Below are positions 1 through 8,104 of a stretch of 64,000 nucleotides of DNA, one piece after another; the stretch's first letter is position 1, and the number at the start of each line of letters is the position of its first letter. Under the pieces are notes generated by a model that had not been told where the DNA came from, ran no database searches, and saw only the letters and a program-made list of their open reading frames with translations. The DNA is taken from the NCBI RefSeq assembly GCF_001542875.1, contig NZ_LMAF01000003.1, forward strand, positions 1 through 64,000, read 5' to 3'. This DNA comes from Erythrobacter sp. YT30 (GTDB lineage Bacteria > Pseudomonadota > Alphaproteobacteria > Sphingomonadales > Sphingomonadaceae). The position numbers and the translations under genes are program-made.

Positions 1-149
1 GGGAGGCTACGGCAAGCCTTCGACGGATGTCGAAGGCGTACCTTTACAAAAACTCCATGCCAAGACACGTCAGCCTTCGCAACATCTCAACATGCCATCG
101 CGCTCTTCCTCTTGAGAATATGTGACATTATCCGCATACCGCGCATTCG
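1..149. other. Window edge and upstream region of the mla operon
   Basis: No gene can be called here. The stretch holds a perfect 9-bp hairpin, GCCTTCGAC/GTCGAAGGC, at 16-37 with a GGAT loop. It could be the terminator of a gene lying before the window, but no T-run follows directly. The first plus-strand reading frames run open for about 100 bases without recognisable protein features. Any promoter for the mla genes would also lie here, but I cannot point to convincing -35/-10 boxes. Confidence 0.3.
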
Positions 150-1262
150 ATGGACGGGACTGCGCATTTCTCCCTCTTTGAAGATGGGGCCGGGGGCACT
201 GGATTGGCCTTTGAGGGAGCGTTGCTTGTGTCTTCGGTCGGCCAGATCGATGACGAGCTTGATGCGCTCAGTGAAAATTTGAGCACAATTGACCTCAGCA
301 AGGTCGAGGAAATCGATACTGTTGGCGCGTGGGTCACTTGCCGGCTCGCAGCGCAGCATGAAGCGGAGATAACCGGAGCCAGCAGTCAGGCTGAAAGACT
401 CCTTCACGCAGTCGAAAACGCAGCCAATGACGCTGATCTCGCGCCAGCGCGTGTGCCCGTATGGGAGCGCGTTCCGCGTGCTATGGGAGAAAAGGTCTAC
501 GAAGCTAGATCCGGCTTGCTTGGAGTGATCAGCTTTTTGGGCGCTATTCTCGTTGGCTTCGGTTCGCTCATCCGCAGCCCGTCTCGATTTCCGGGCCGCG
601 CTATCGTGCGCCAAATGGAACTCGTGGGAGTGTCCGCGCTCCCGATCATCGGGCTTATGAGTTTTCTTATCGGTATTGTCATAGCGCAGCAGGGCGCGGT
701 GCAATTGTCGCAGTTCGGCGCTGAAACGCTGACGGTAAACCTCGTTGGTCGAATTACTCTGCGCGAATTGGGCGTCTTGATGACAGCGATCATGGTCGCA
801 GGCCGTTCGGGCAGCGCCTTTGCCGCGCAGATCGGGACAATGAAACTTACGGAAGAAATCGATGCGATGCGCACAATTGGCATTTCGCCCATTGAGCGCC
901 TCGTCATCCCACGCATCATTGCCTGCACGTTTATGATGATCCTGCTGGGTTTTTATGCAGCGATAGTCGGCATTTTGGGCGGCGCCGTTATCGGCCAGTT
1001 TTCGCTCGGCATTCCCTTCTTCACCTTTTTGTCGCGGATACAGGAGGTTGTGCCCACGCACGACTTGTGGGTTGGACTTATCAAAGCTCCGGTGTTCGGT
1101 CTGATCGTCGCGCTGGCAGGGTGCTATCATGGCATGCAAGTGAAAGGGAACTCGGAAGAAGTGGGCCTTCGCACCACATTGGCTGTGGTTTCAGCGATTT
1201 TTGCCGTGATCGTTCTCGATGCCTTTTTCGCAGTCTTCTTCACAGAAGTTGGTTGGGGATAA
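150..1262 (+). CDS. mlaE: MlaE-type ABC transporter permease with N-terminal STAS-like domain
   Basis: Inner-membrane permease of an Mla-family ABC transporter that moves phospholipids between the inner membrane and the periplasm to keep the outer membrane asymmetric. It has 370 residues. The first ~100 are soluble and STAS-like. The rest is the MlaE permease, with repeated hydrophobic segments from about residue 120 and the conserved run VGRITLRELGVLMTAIMVAG followed by GRSGSAFAAQIGTMK and EEIDAMRTIGISP. The STAS fusion makes it longer than E. coli MlaE (~260), which is common in alphaproteobacteria, where the STAS domain replaces a separate MlaB. The stop lies 3 nt before mlaF. No strong ribosome binding site is visible before the ATG. 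Confidence 0.93.
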   Translation: MDGTAHFSLFEDGAGGTGLAFEGALLVSSVGQIDDELDALSENLSTIDLSKVEEIDTVGAWVTCRLAAQHEAEITGASSQAERLLHAVENAANDADLAPARVPVWERVPRAMGEKVYEARSGLLGVISFLGAILVGFGSLIRSPSRFPGRAIVRQMELVGVSALPIIGLMSFLIGIVIAQQGAVQLSQFGAETLTVNLVGRITLRELGVLMTAIMVAGRSGSAFAAQIGTMKLTEEIDAMRTIGISPIERLVIPRIIACTFMMILLGFYAAIVGILGGAVIGQFSLGIPFFTFLSRIQEVVPTHDLWVGLIKAPVFGLIVALAGCYHGMQVKGNSEEVGLRTTLAVVSAIFAVIVLDAFFAVFFTEVGWG

Positions 1263-1265
1263 GCG

Positions 1266-2096
1266 ATGGTCGATGATCCAGCCAATACGCATCCAAGGTT
1301 TTGCGATGATCCTCCGATCGTGGTGAAAGGCCTCGTCAATCAGTTTGGCGATTTTCGAGTGCACGACGGCCTTGATCTGGAAGTTCAGCGCGGCGAGATT
1401 CTGGGTGTTGTTGGCGGTTCTGGCACCGGAAAATCGGTCCTTATGCGTTCCATCATCGGATTGCAGCGCCCGACCGAAGGCCGGATTGACGTGTTGGGGC
1501 GGACAATCACGGCGGTCGATCTTGACAAGAAGATCGGCGTGCGGCGGCGCTGGGGCGTTTTGTTCCAGGGCGGGGCGTTATTCTCCACGCTGACGGTGGG
1601 TGAGAACGTCGAAGTTCCCCTCAGGCAATTCTACCCCGACATCAATGATGAGCTAAGACGTGACATAGCGCGGTATAAGGTGCTGCTGTCCGGTCTTCCC
1701 GAAGAAGCGATTGCCAAATTTCCGTCAGAGCTTTCTGGGGGAATGAAAAAACGCGCTGGCCTTGCGCGGGCTCTCGCAACAGATCCCGAACTGTTATTTC
1801 TGGATGAACCAACCGCAGGGCTCGATCCGATTGGCGCTGCCGCTTTTGATCGGCAGACCAAAGAGCTGCAGGAAACGCTTGGCCTGACTGTTTTCCTCAT
1901 CACCCACGATCTCGACACACTCTACGAGATATGTGACCGGGTGGCGGTGATCGCCGACAAGAAAGTGATTGCCGTTGGCACGATTGAAGAATTGATCGCA
2001 ACCGGCCATCCTTGGATTGAGGATTACTTTAACGGTCCGCGCGGACGCTCTGCACTGGCAACGCATGATCGGGATAAGGCAGGTGAACATGCGTGA
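1266..2096 (+). CDS. mlaF: MlaF-type ABC transporter ATP-binding protein
   Basis: Cytoplasmic ATPase that powers the MlaE permease. It has 276 residues with a complete nucleotide-binding domain: Walker A GGSGTGKS at about 50-57, Q-loop at ~101, signature LSGG at ~156-159, Walker B LLFLDEPTAGLDP from ~176, and a switch histidine in LITHDLDTL. The KRAGLARAL after the signature is typical of MlaF. The ATG lies 3 nt after the mlaE stop, so the two are probably translationally coupled. The encoded order E-F-D-lipoprotein is the usual alphaproteobacterial arrangement. Confidence 0.95.
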   Translation: MVDDPANTHPRFCDDPPIVVKGLVNQFGDFRVHDGLDLEVQRGEILGVVGGSGTGKSVLMRSIIGLQRPTEGRIDVLGRTITAVDLDKKIGVRRRWGVLFQGGALFSTLTVGENVEVPLRQFYPDINDELRRDIARYKVLLSGLPEEAIAKFPSELSGGMKKRAGLARALATDPELLFLDEPTAGLDPIGAAAFDRQTKELQETLGLTVFLITHDLDTLYEICDRVAVIADKKVIAVGTIEELIATGHPWIEDYFNGPRGRSALATHDRDKAGEHA

Positions 2097-2195
2097 CGGC
2101 ATTTCAAAATCCCAAATCATGCAAAAGCATAGGTATGAGCATGGACACAGACGAGCTTTCGCGTCCATAGACACCTCGATGGGCGGGCTATTCTA

Positions 2196-3149
2196 ATGGA
2201 AACGCGGGCAAATCACCTTTGGGTGGGCGCAGTGACGCTGGTGCTGCTGGCGGCATTGGCGGCTTTCATCATCTGGATCGCGCGCCTGGGCCAGGGTGAA
2301 CAGCGCGAATACGATATTCTCTTTGCGCAGAGCGTTTCGGGCCTTGCGAATGGGTCAGAAGTTTCCTTTGCAGGCGTGCCCGTGGGTCAGGTGGCTAATA
2401 TTGCTCTTTCCAAAGACGATCCGGAATTCGTGCGCGTTCGCGTCAGAGTGAAGGACGACGTGCCCATTCTAGTGGGCACTACCGCTACCATTCAGGCGAG
2501 CTTTACGGGCGTTTCCACCATTCTGCTTGATGGCGCGCGTAAGGATGCACCTGCGATCACATGTGAGACAACCGCTTGCCCCGAAGGCCGCCCGATCATT
2601 CCTGCGGGAAGAGGCGGCTTTGGTGAAATTGTCGCAAACGCCCCTTTGCTTCTCGAACGCCTCGCGACACTGACAGAGCAGTTGAACATCATCCTGGGCC
2701 CTGAAAACCAGGAAGAGCTGGCCGGGATCCTGCAGAATTCCAATCGTCTGACCAAAGAATTGGCCGATGCTGCACCTCGTCTCGAAGGGACATTTGCAGA
2801 GCTTGAAGTGGCTTTGAAAGAAGCGGGCGAAGCTCTCGATGCCTTTGAAAAGGTCACGCTGACAACCGACAAGCTGATCAACGAGGAAGGCTCTGCCTTG
2901 TCGGAAGAGCTGCGCGGGACATTGGCTTCTGCCAATCAAGCGGCGGCATCTTTGGCGGCAACGCTTGAGGACACGCGGCCGGCAGCGCGCGCTTTGCGGG
3001 AAACCACTTTGCCTGCAGCCGAGGCAACCCTGCAGGATTTGCGTACCACTTCGCGCAGTCTTCGTGCGATTACGGAAAGACTGGAAAGCGAAGGCGTCGG
3101 ATCGCTGGTCGGCGGGCAGACACTTCCCGATTACGAGCCCGAGGAGTAG
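2196..3149 (+). CDS. mlaD: MlaD-type MCE-domain protein
   Basis: Periplasmic substrate-binding component of the Mla transporter, anchored in the inner membrane. It has 317 residues: one N-terminal membrane helix at about 9-31, an MCE/MlaD domain at about 38-115 (contains GSEVSFAGVPVGQV), then a long helical, Ala/Glu/Leu-rich tail from ~150 to the C-terminus that probably forms a coiled coil. It is longer than E. coli MlaD (~183), as in other alphaproteobacterial MCE proteins. A 99-nt gap separates it from mlaF, without an obvious terminator, so co-transcription is likely. Confidence 0.93.
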   Translation: METRANHLWVGAVTLVLLAALAAFIIWIARLGQGEQREYDILFAQSVSGLANGSEVSFAGVPVGQVANIALSKDDPEFVRVRVRVKDDVPILVGTTATIQASFTGVSTILLDGARKDAPAITCETTACPEGRPIIPAGRGGFGEIVANAPLLLERLATLTEQLNIILGPENQEELAGILQNSNRLTKELADAAPRLEGTFAELEVALKEAGEALDAFEKVTLTTDKLINEEGSALSEELRGTLASANQAAASLAATLEDTRPAARALRETTLPAAEATLQDLRTTSRSLRAITERLESEGVGSLVGGQTLPDYEPEE

Positions 3150-3156
3150 CTTTGAA

Positions 3157-3783
3157 ATGAGCAATCGTAAGGTCTTTCGGGCCAGTATTTTCGGCGCATT
3201 TGCCGCGGCTACGCTGACGGGTTGCGTCAATGTCGGGCTTGGTGGCGGCGGTGAGCCGGTATCCAGTTTGTTGACGCTGAAAGCCAATGAGCGTGCACCC
3301 ATTGGCACGACGGCGCGCGCTGGGGGCGAACAGGGCGAAGAGGCGATTGCCGTCCTGATCCCCGAAACCCCTGCCAAGCTTGATGTGCTGCGCGTGCCCG
3401 TGGCGGTATCTGACAATGAGATCGCCTATCTCCAGCAGGCGACATGGGTGGAAAAGCCTGCGCGGCTGTTCCGCCGATTGCTCGGCGAAACCCTACGCAC
3501 GCAGACAGGCGCACTTGTGCTCGACAGCGATGATACGCCGCTTCTTGCAGGCCGGATCGTGCGCGGTACTCTGCGCGAAATGGGCTATGACGCTGCGACG
3601 GGTTCCGTCCTTGTGCAATTCGATGCCGTTGTTTCGATCCCTGATGGCGCGGTGATTTCGCAGCGGTTTGAAGCCAGCGAAAGCGGTGTCCCAGCAGAGC
3701 CTGGTGAAGTGGGCGATGCGCTCAATCGCACGGCGAACACTGTGGCAGGCGAGGTGGCCGCCTGGGTCGCCGCTACGAATTGA
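3157..3783 (+). CDS. ABC-type transport auxiliary lipoprotein (PqiC/YmbA-like)
   Basis: Predicted lipoprotein partner of the MCE transport system. The start at 3157 is chosen because it gives a signal peptide ending in the lipobox LTGC (Cys about residue 22). The open frame extends further upstream but overlaps mlaD. The mature part (~187 residues) has the pattern of the ABC_trans_aux family: a conserved N-terminal region (ILIPETPAKLDVLRVPVAVS), then RLFRRLLGETLRTQTGALVL and a C-terminal stretch predicted to be exposed. It follows mlaD by 7 nt. A role with the MCE protein on the periplasmic side is inferred from family and position. Confidence 0.85.
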   Translation: MSNRKVFRASIFGAFAAATLTGCVNVGLGGGGEPVSSLLTLKANERAPIGTTARAGGEQGEEAIAVLIPETPAKLDVLRVPVAVSDNEIAYLQQATWVEKPARLFRRLLGETLRTQTGALVLDSDDTPLLAGRIVRGTLREMGYDAATGSVLVQFDAVVSIPDGAVISQRFEASESGVPAEPGEVGDALNRTANTVAGEVAAWVAATN

Positions 3784-3803
3784 CCGACTGATATTGGCGG
3801 GTG

Positions 3804-4502
3804 TTATCGCTCGCTTGCTGCCTGAACGAACAGGTGCGCCGTCAGAAAGCTTTGCTGGCGTTTTGCCCGGCGCTCATCCGCCTCTTCATCGCGGCCCCAT
3901 TGTTCAGCTTGCCATTCTTCCTCAAGGTTCGCCGCCTCCCATAGAGCCAGCGGTCCCTGATGGCCTTCTGCTGCCGTCAACGCGACGATAAGCGAGGCGG
4001 CAAGGCTTGCCATTGCTTCGATCCCGGCGAGCGCGAAGGGGGACTGCGCCTCCAACCGTTCGCGCAAATGTGTCAGGGTCGCCTCTGCCTGCGGTTTGTG
4101 AATGATGCCGCTGATTCGGGTAAAGCCGACGCCTTCACGCGCTTCAAATGCAGCAACGATTGGCTCCCAGATTTCCATCTGGCGCGGATAGAGAGGTTCA
4201 TCGGGATCCGCGCGGTAGAGCAGCGTATCGGTATCGCCATAGGCGGTGAGCTTTTCGGCGATCTCCGCCTGTGTTTCCGCCACGATGTCGAGCGCATAAT
4301 CCGTCATATCGCGCATGGGAAACCGCGATGGATCGAGCTTTTCGCCCTGGTTCTCCCACTCCTCGGCCAATTGCTGGGCAAGTGCGCGTGTCGGCACAAT
4401 CTGCTCTGCCGTCTTCACCGTCTTGATCCCGCGTCCATCGAGCGTGACCTGCCAACCGCCATCACGCTCGGTGATGGCGACCGTGTCGTAGAACCGTTTC
4501 AT
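3804..4502 (-). CDS. ATP12-family F1 ATP synthase assembly chaperone
   Basis: Homologue of mitochondrial ATP12/ATPAF2, which binds the free alpha subunit of F1 during ATP synthase assembly. It is found mainly in alphaproteobacteria. It has 232 residues, full length. Recognised from KRFYDTVAITERDGGWQVTLDGR at the N-terminus (family pattern KRFYk.V.v...dgg..V.LDGR.vkTP), LAEEWENQGEKLDPSRFPM, and DTLLYRADPDEPLYPRQ with the later GIEAMASLAASLIVALT. Its ATG overlaps the stop of the upstream small membrane protein (ATGA). It is the last gene of a minus-strand operon. Confidence 0.92.
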   Translation of the reverse strand: MKRFYDTVAITERDGGWQVTLDGRGIKTVKTAEQIVPTRALAQQLAEEWENQGEKLDPSRFPMRDMTDYALDIVAETQAEIAEKLTAYGDTDTLLYRADPDEPLYPRQMEIWEPIVAAFEAREGVGFTRISGIIHKPQAEATLTHLRERLEAQSPFALAGIEAMASLAASLIVALTAAEGHQGPLALWEAANLEEEWQAEQWGRDEEADERRAKRQQSFLTAHLFVQAASER

Positions 4503-4732
4503 TGTTTGCCTTTGAAATACTTCGCCAAATAATAGGGGCCAAAGAAGAAGCCGAGAAATCCGGCAAGTGCGAGAGCGACGGCAAGGGGAAACGGCATCGC
4601 AATTACATTTTGAGCGCCGGCAATTCCGGCCATAACGGCAAGCAGCGACCCGATCCGGACAGCGTTGAGGATCGCAAAGCGGCGCACGGCGCGCTTATCG
4701 GCATCTGGATCGGGCGAGGGCTGATCTGTCAT
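4499..4732 (-). CDS. Small two-helix membrane protein, unknown function
   Basis: A 77-residue protein with a hydrophilic, Asp/Pro-rich N-terminus, a basic RRFAILNAVR segment, then two hydrophobic helices at about 26-43 and 47-67, ending in a Lys-rich tail. I do not recognise a named family. It overlaps its neighbours by 4 nt at each end (HAD phosphatase upstream, ATP12 downstream), the strongest evidence that it is a real translated gene. Placement before the ATP12 gene could suggest a link with ATP synthase assembly in the membrane, but that is only inference. Confidence 0.75.
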   Translation of the reverse strand: MTDQPSPDPDADKRAVRRFAILNAVRIGSLLAVMAGIAGAQNVIAMPFPLAVALALAGFLGFFFGPYYLAKYFKGKQ

Positions 4733-5391
4733 CGTCCGCCACCTATCAGCATGGCGCGCAAATCGTCGACGTGTTCCGCCACTCTTTCCGCACCAGTGCC
4801 GCGAAGTTCTTCGGGCGCGTGGTATCCCCAGGCAACGCCGATTGCCGGGACACGGGCTGCAACCGCCATGTGCATATCGAAACTCGTATCGCCGATCATC
4901 ACCGTGTCGCGGGGATCAGCGCCCGCTTCGAACAATGCGGCCTCCAGCATTGCCGGATGCGGTTTTGAGGGGTGTCGGTCGGCTGTTTGCAGGGACACGA
5001 AAAGCTCGGTGAGGCCGTGCGTCGCAAGGCAGGCGGTTAGCCCGCGATCCGATTTGCCCGTAGCAACGGCGAGGCTCCACCCATCGCCGTGGAGCGCGTG
5101 CAATAGATCGGCAATTCCATCGTAAAGTGGTTCATGCAGCAGCCCTTCCTCGCGGCGGTTGCGGAAGATCGTCTTGAAGTTGCCGACGACTTCGCGCGCT
5201 TCCTCCTCCGCCAGATTGGGCGCAAGCTCGCGCACGGCCACGGGCAGGCTCAGCCCCACAAGGCGGCGCACCCGGTTTGCATCCGGCGCAGGCAGCCCAG
5301 CGCGATCAAAGGCCTGCTCCATCGACCAGCATACATCTGCCTGCCCATCGACAAGCGTGCCATCGCAATCGAAAACGGCAAGCCTAGTCAT
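4729..5391 (-). CDS. HAD-superfamily hydrolase, phosphoglycolate phosphatase-like
   Basis: Predicted phosphatase of HAD subfamily IA. Start chosen at 5391 (MTRLAVFDCDG); the frame extends 7 codons further, but that would overlap the upstream paiB-like stop. About 220 residues. Motif I DCDGT gives the nucleophile Asp8 and Asp10, the motif II Thr lies in VATGKSDRG, and motif IV is IGDTSFDMHMA. A helical cap follows motif I. The substrate cannot be read from sequence: phosphoglycolate phosphatase (Gph) and other small phosphate esters are both possible. It is 2 nt downstream of the PaiB-like gene. Confidence 0.85.
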   Translation of the reverse strand: MTRLAVFDCDGTLVDGQADVCWSMEQAFDRAGLPAPDANRVRRLVGLSLPVAVRELAPNLAEEEAREVVGNFKTIFRNRREEGLLHEPLYDGIADLLHALHGDGWSLAVATGKSDRGLTACLATHGLTELFVSLQTADRHPSKPHPAMLEAALFEAGADPRDTVMIGDTSFDMHMAVAARVPAIGVAWGYHAPEELRGTGAERVAEHVDDLRAMLIGGGR

Positions 5392-5393
5392 GA

Positions 5394-5987
5394 TCAGGCT
5401 TCCCGCATCCATTTGGCAAGCGCTGCATTGCCAGCATCCTCAACCCCCGCAGCAATTCGCGTGCGTTCTGCCTCATTCTTTTTCTGTGACAGTTTGAAAG
5501 TTGGGCGCAATTTATCGACCGTCATGCCAAATCCGGTAATGCCTCTGAACAGGCCAGACCAAACTCGCTCGCTGCATTCGGAAGCGAACCATTTGTCGCC
5601 CGGTATGTCCCCTTCGAAAGTGGTGATGACATCGTGCAGCAATTGCTCAAGCTCGGGATCGGATAGAGTCCGCACACTGCCTTCCATTTCGAGCGCGGCA
5701 TAATCCCATGTCGGCACCGTATCGCGGTTGTCATACCAGCGCGGTGAAATGTAGCCGTCTGGCCCATTTACGGTGATAAGCGCGCGCGCTCCATCGAGGT
5801 GCGGGGTTAGAGCGTTGCTGCGCGCGAGGTGAAAGCGGATATCGCCGCCCCCGTGGGACAGCACCGGCACATGTGCCACGCGCGGGCCATCGGGCGTGGT
5901 CATGAACACCATTCCAAATCCGGTCTCGCGGATCAGCATTTCAAACCGTTTGTGATCCTCGCTTCTGAAAAGCGGATTGGGATGCAT
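5394..5987 (-). CDS. PaiB-like FMN-binding protein
   Basis: A 197-residue protein of the PaiB/FMN-binding split-barrel family, annotated elsewhere as 'FMN-binding negative transcriptional regulator' after Bacillus PaiB. Family features are the N-terminal MHPNPLFR, then FGMVFMTTPDGPRVAHVPVL, the flavin-site region FHLARSNAL, and the central GPDGYISPRWYDN with VPTWDY. A direct regulatory role is not shown by sequence; most homologues behave as flavoproteins of unclear substrate. The start overlaps the stop of the pseudouridine synthase gene (TAATG), indicating coupling. Confidence 0.88.
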   Translation of the reverse strand: MHPNPLFRSEDHKRFEMLIRETGFGMVFMTTPDGPRVAHVPVLSHGGGDIRFHLARSNALTPHLDGARALITVNGPDGYISPRWYDNRDTVPTWDYAALEMEGSVRTLSDPELEQLLHDVITTFEGDIPGDKWFASECSERVWSGLFRGITGFGMTVDKLRPTFKLSQKKNEAERTRIAAGVEDAGNAALAKWMREA

Positions 5988-7156
5988 TACCGGCGCCCTT
6001 TTGGCTTACCGCCGCGCTTGGCCGCTTTGCGGGCTGTGCCCTTGGATGTCGTGCGTGATCTGCGTTCGCCGCGTCGATCCTTGCGGTATTGCTTGGCGTA
6101 TTGACGCGCGGCCTGCTTCTTTTGCGCAGGCGTGCGTTCGGGCGCTTCATCGCGCATGGGGGCGGCATCGCTGTCGCTGATGTCAAACCCCAAGGCCTCC
6201 ATCGAAGCGGCGAAATGTTCGGGCAGATCGGCAGTCACGTCGAGCTTTCCGCCTGTGCCTTTCGATTCAGGAGTTCCGATAATGAGACGGCGCGCGTGGA
6301 GATGCATTTTGCGGCTGATGGCGCCCGTTAGAAACGCATCGGGCCCGCCATATTTGCCATCACCCACAATCGGGTGGCCTATCGCCGCCATATGGACGCG
6401 AAGTTGGTGTGTGCGCCCGGTGAGCGGTTCAAGCTCGACCCAGCTCGCCCGGTCAGACGCGCGGTCAACCACGCGGTATCGCGTCTTGGCCGGCGCTCCG
6501 CCTTCCTCATCGACATGCATCTTCTCTCCGCCCGTGCCCGGCTGTTTGGCAAGCGGTGCGTCAATGGTGCCTTCGGAAACCTCGGGCCGACCGACCACCA
6601 AAGCCCAGTAGACTTTGCGCGCGCTGCGGCCTGAAAAACGCTTGGAATAAGAGGCAGCGCTGCCCGGTGTTTTCGCAATTAGCAAAACGCCCGATGTGTC
6701 CTTGTCGAGCCGGTGGACAAGGCGAGGGCGGGGTGTTTCGTCATCATCGACAAACGCATCGAGCAGTCCGTCAACATGCCGGTTCTGCTTGCTGCCACCC
6801 TGGGTCGCAAGGCCTGGCGGCTTATTGAGCACGAGGGCGCTGGGCGTTTCGCGGATAACCATGGCGCGCGCCTCGGCAATGTCCTCAGGCGTCAATTCGC
6901 GGCGTTTGCGAGGCGGTTTTCCGCCCGGTTTGCCTTTTCCGCCGGGAGGTACGCGCAGCGTTTGGCCAGCGGTTAGACGATCCTCGGGCTTGGTGCGTTT
7001 GCCATCCACCCGCACTTGCCCAGTTCGCGCCCAGCGGGACACTGTGGCAAAGCCGATTTGCGGCAGATTGCGTTTAAACCAGCGGTCGAGCCTGATCCCA
7101 TCATCATCGTCAGAAACGGTGAACTGCCGCACATCATTGGAGGAGGTTTTGCTCAT
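5987..7156 (-). CDS. RluA-family 23S rRNA pseudouridine synthase (RluC/RluD type)
   Basis: Isomerises specific uridines of 23S rRNA to pseudouridine. It has 389 residues: an N-terminal S4 RNA-binding domain at about 19-70 (RLDRWFKRN, VRVDGKR), then the RluA catalytic domain with LVHRLDKDTSGVLLIAKT (catalytic Asp151). RTHQLRVHMAAIGHPIVGDGKYG is the matching C-terminal motif. The last ~55 residues form a highly basic Arg/Lys tail that probably adds RNA affinity. RluC versus RluD cannot be decided by eye. The ATG overlaps the crcB stop by 4 nt. Confidence 0.92.
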   Translation of the reverse strand: MSKTSSNDVRQFTVSDDDDGIRLDRWFKRNLPQIGFATVSRWARTGQVRVDGKRTKPEDRLTAGQTLRVPPGGKGKPGGKPPRKRRELTPEDIAEARAMVIRETPSALVLNKPPGLATQGGSKQNRHVDGLLDAFVDDDETPRPRLVHRLDKDTSGVLLIAKTPGSAASYSKRFSGRSARKVYWALVVGRPEVSEGTIDAPLAKQPGTGGEKMHVDEEGGAPAKTRYRVVDRASDRASWVELEPLTGRTHQLRVHMAAIGHPIVGDGKYGGPDAFLTGAISRKMHLHARRLIIGTPESKGTGGKLDVTADLPEHFAASMEALGFDISDSDAAPMRDEAPERTPAQKKQAARQYAKQYRKDRRGERRSRTTSKGTARKAAKRGGKPKGRR

Positions 7157-7560
7157 CCAAGTTCCCCCATGATGATTAGACCGAGCAAAAGCGCCGCCAC
7201 TCCTCCCAACACCGATGCGCCCACGTAAATTGCTGCGAGCCCAAAGGCACCCCGTTGGATCAACAGGATGATTTCAAGGCTAAACGCGCTGAATGTCGTG
7301 AAGCCGCCCAGCATCCCTACACCCAGCAAAAGCCGCAAGTTTTCGCCTTCCTCACCAGGTTGGGCAAGCCATCCGAACAGCAGGCCCATCATGAGGCTTC
7401 CGAGCAGATTGATAGTCAGGATGGCCCAAGGGAAACCTGTGGTGGCGGAGCCGAATTTGAGGAGCAGGCTGCCCAAAAGATAGCGCCCAACCGCGCCCAC
7501 AGCTCCGCCAACGCCGACATAAATGGATGCAAGGATGGGAGACAGAGAAGCCGCGCTCAT
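7153..7560 (-). CDS. crcB: Fluoride ion channel CrcB/FluC
   Basis: Small membrane protein that exports fluoride and works as an antiparallel dimer. It has 135 residues with four hydrophobic helices and the family motifs GGAVGAVGRYLLG near the N-terminus, TINLLGSLMMGLLFG in helix 2 (conserved Asn), and GGFTTFSAFSLE in helix 3 (the conserved Phe/Thr/Ser pore residues). It is the first gene of the minus-strand run down to the ATP12 gene. No fluoride riboswitch is evident upstream: I saw no convincing crcB-motif fold between 7561 and 7771. Confidence 0.94.
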   Translation of the reverse strand: MSAASLSPILASIYVGVGGAVGAVGRYLLGSLLLKFGSATTGFPWAILTINLLGSLMMGLLFGWLAQPGEEGENLRLLLGVGMLGGFTTFSAFSLEIILLIQRGAFGLAAIYVGASVLGGVAALLLGLIIMGELG

Positions 7561-7771
7561 GGCGAACGCCTTAGCGCCGGGTTTGCGTTCTGCCTAGCGC
7601 GAGGAGGCCCGAAGGCGTTCACTATCTTGCCTAAAACCCTACTTTGCGCTATCAAGCATCCATTCGGAGCGCGTTCCAAGCGGGAATCGCGCCCTTTTTA
7701 GCGTCAATTTTACGCGCAATGCCGCGGGTTTCGAGCGGCCAATGCGCGTTTTGAAAAGGTAGTGTTCATTT

Positions 7772-7978
7772 ATGCAAATCATGGTTCGCGATAACAATGT
7801 CGATCAGGCTCTCCGTGCTCTTAAGAAGAAGCTTCAGCGCGAAGGTGTGTATCGCGAGATGAAATTGCGTCGTCACTACGAAAAGCCAAGCGAAAAGCGC
7901 GCCCGTGAAAAGGCTGCCGCTGTGCGCCGCGCGCGCAAGCTTGAGCGTAAGCGCATGGAACGCGACGGCATCAAATAA
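7772..7978 (+). CDS. rpsU: 30S ribosomal protein S21
   Basis: Ribosomal protein bS21 of the small subunit, involved in initiation on 30S. It has 68 residues, very basic, beginning [25 protein letters not shown], which is the alphaproteobacterial S21 signature, and ending in an Arg/Lys-rich helix. It is a single-gene unit with its own terminator at 8031-8058. A purine stretch (AAAAGG) lies about 13 nt before the ATG, a somewhat long spacing. Confidence 0.96.
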   Translation: MQIMVRDNNVDQALRALKKKLQREGVYREMKLRRHYEKPSEKRAREKAAAVRRARKLERKRMERDGIK

Positions 7979-7988
7979 TGGCGGAGCT

Positions 7989-8006
7989 CAAGCGGAAATA
8001 CGCTTG
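7989..8006 (+). other. Small hairpin just after rpsU
   Basis: CAAGCG at 7989-7994 pairs with CGCTTG at 8001-8006 around a 6-nt loop, starting 11 nt after the rpsU stop and 25 nt before the main terminator. No T-run follows. It may stabilise the 3' end of the short rpsU mRNA. Confidence 0.35.
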
Positions 8007-8030
8007 AACGCCCCTCTATGATAAGCCATT

Positions 8031-8058
8031 AGGGCGCGGTTTCATTCCGCGCCCTTTT
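8031..8058 (+). terminator. Rho-independent terminator of rpsU
   Basis: Perfect 9-bp stem AGGGCGCGG/CCGCGCCCT with a 7-nt loop followed by TTTT at the end of rpsU. It separates rpsU from the FKBP gene. Confidence 0.9.
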
Positions 8059-8104
8059 GCTTTGGCGCTGCACCATTTGGGATGGCATTTTTTAGGGATC
8101 AATA

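Noticed and set aside
87..1139. Long minus-strand open frame of 350 codons opposite mlaE
   Set aside because: It is a shadow of the mlaE coding strand; the translation is low-complexity, rich in His, Arg and Asp, without domain features.
2469..3416. Minus-strand open frame opposite mlaD
   Set aside because: Cys/Arg/Gln-rich product typical of shadow frames, spanning two real plus-strand genes.
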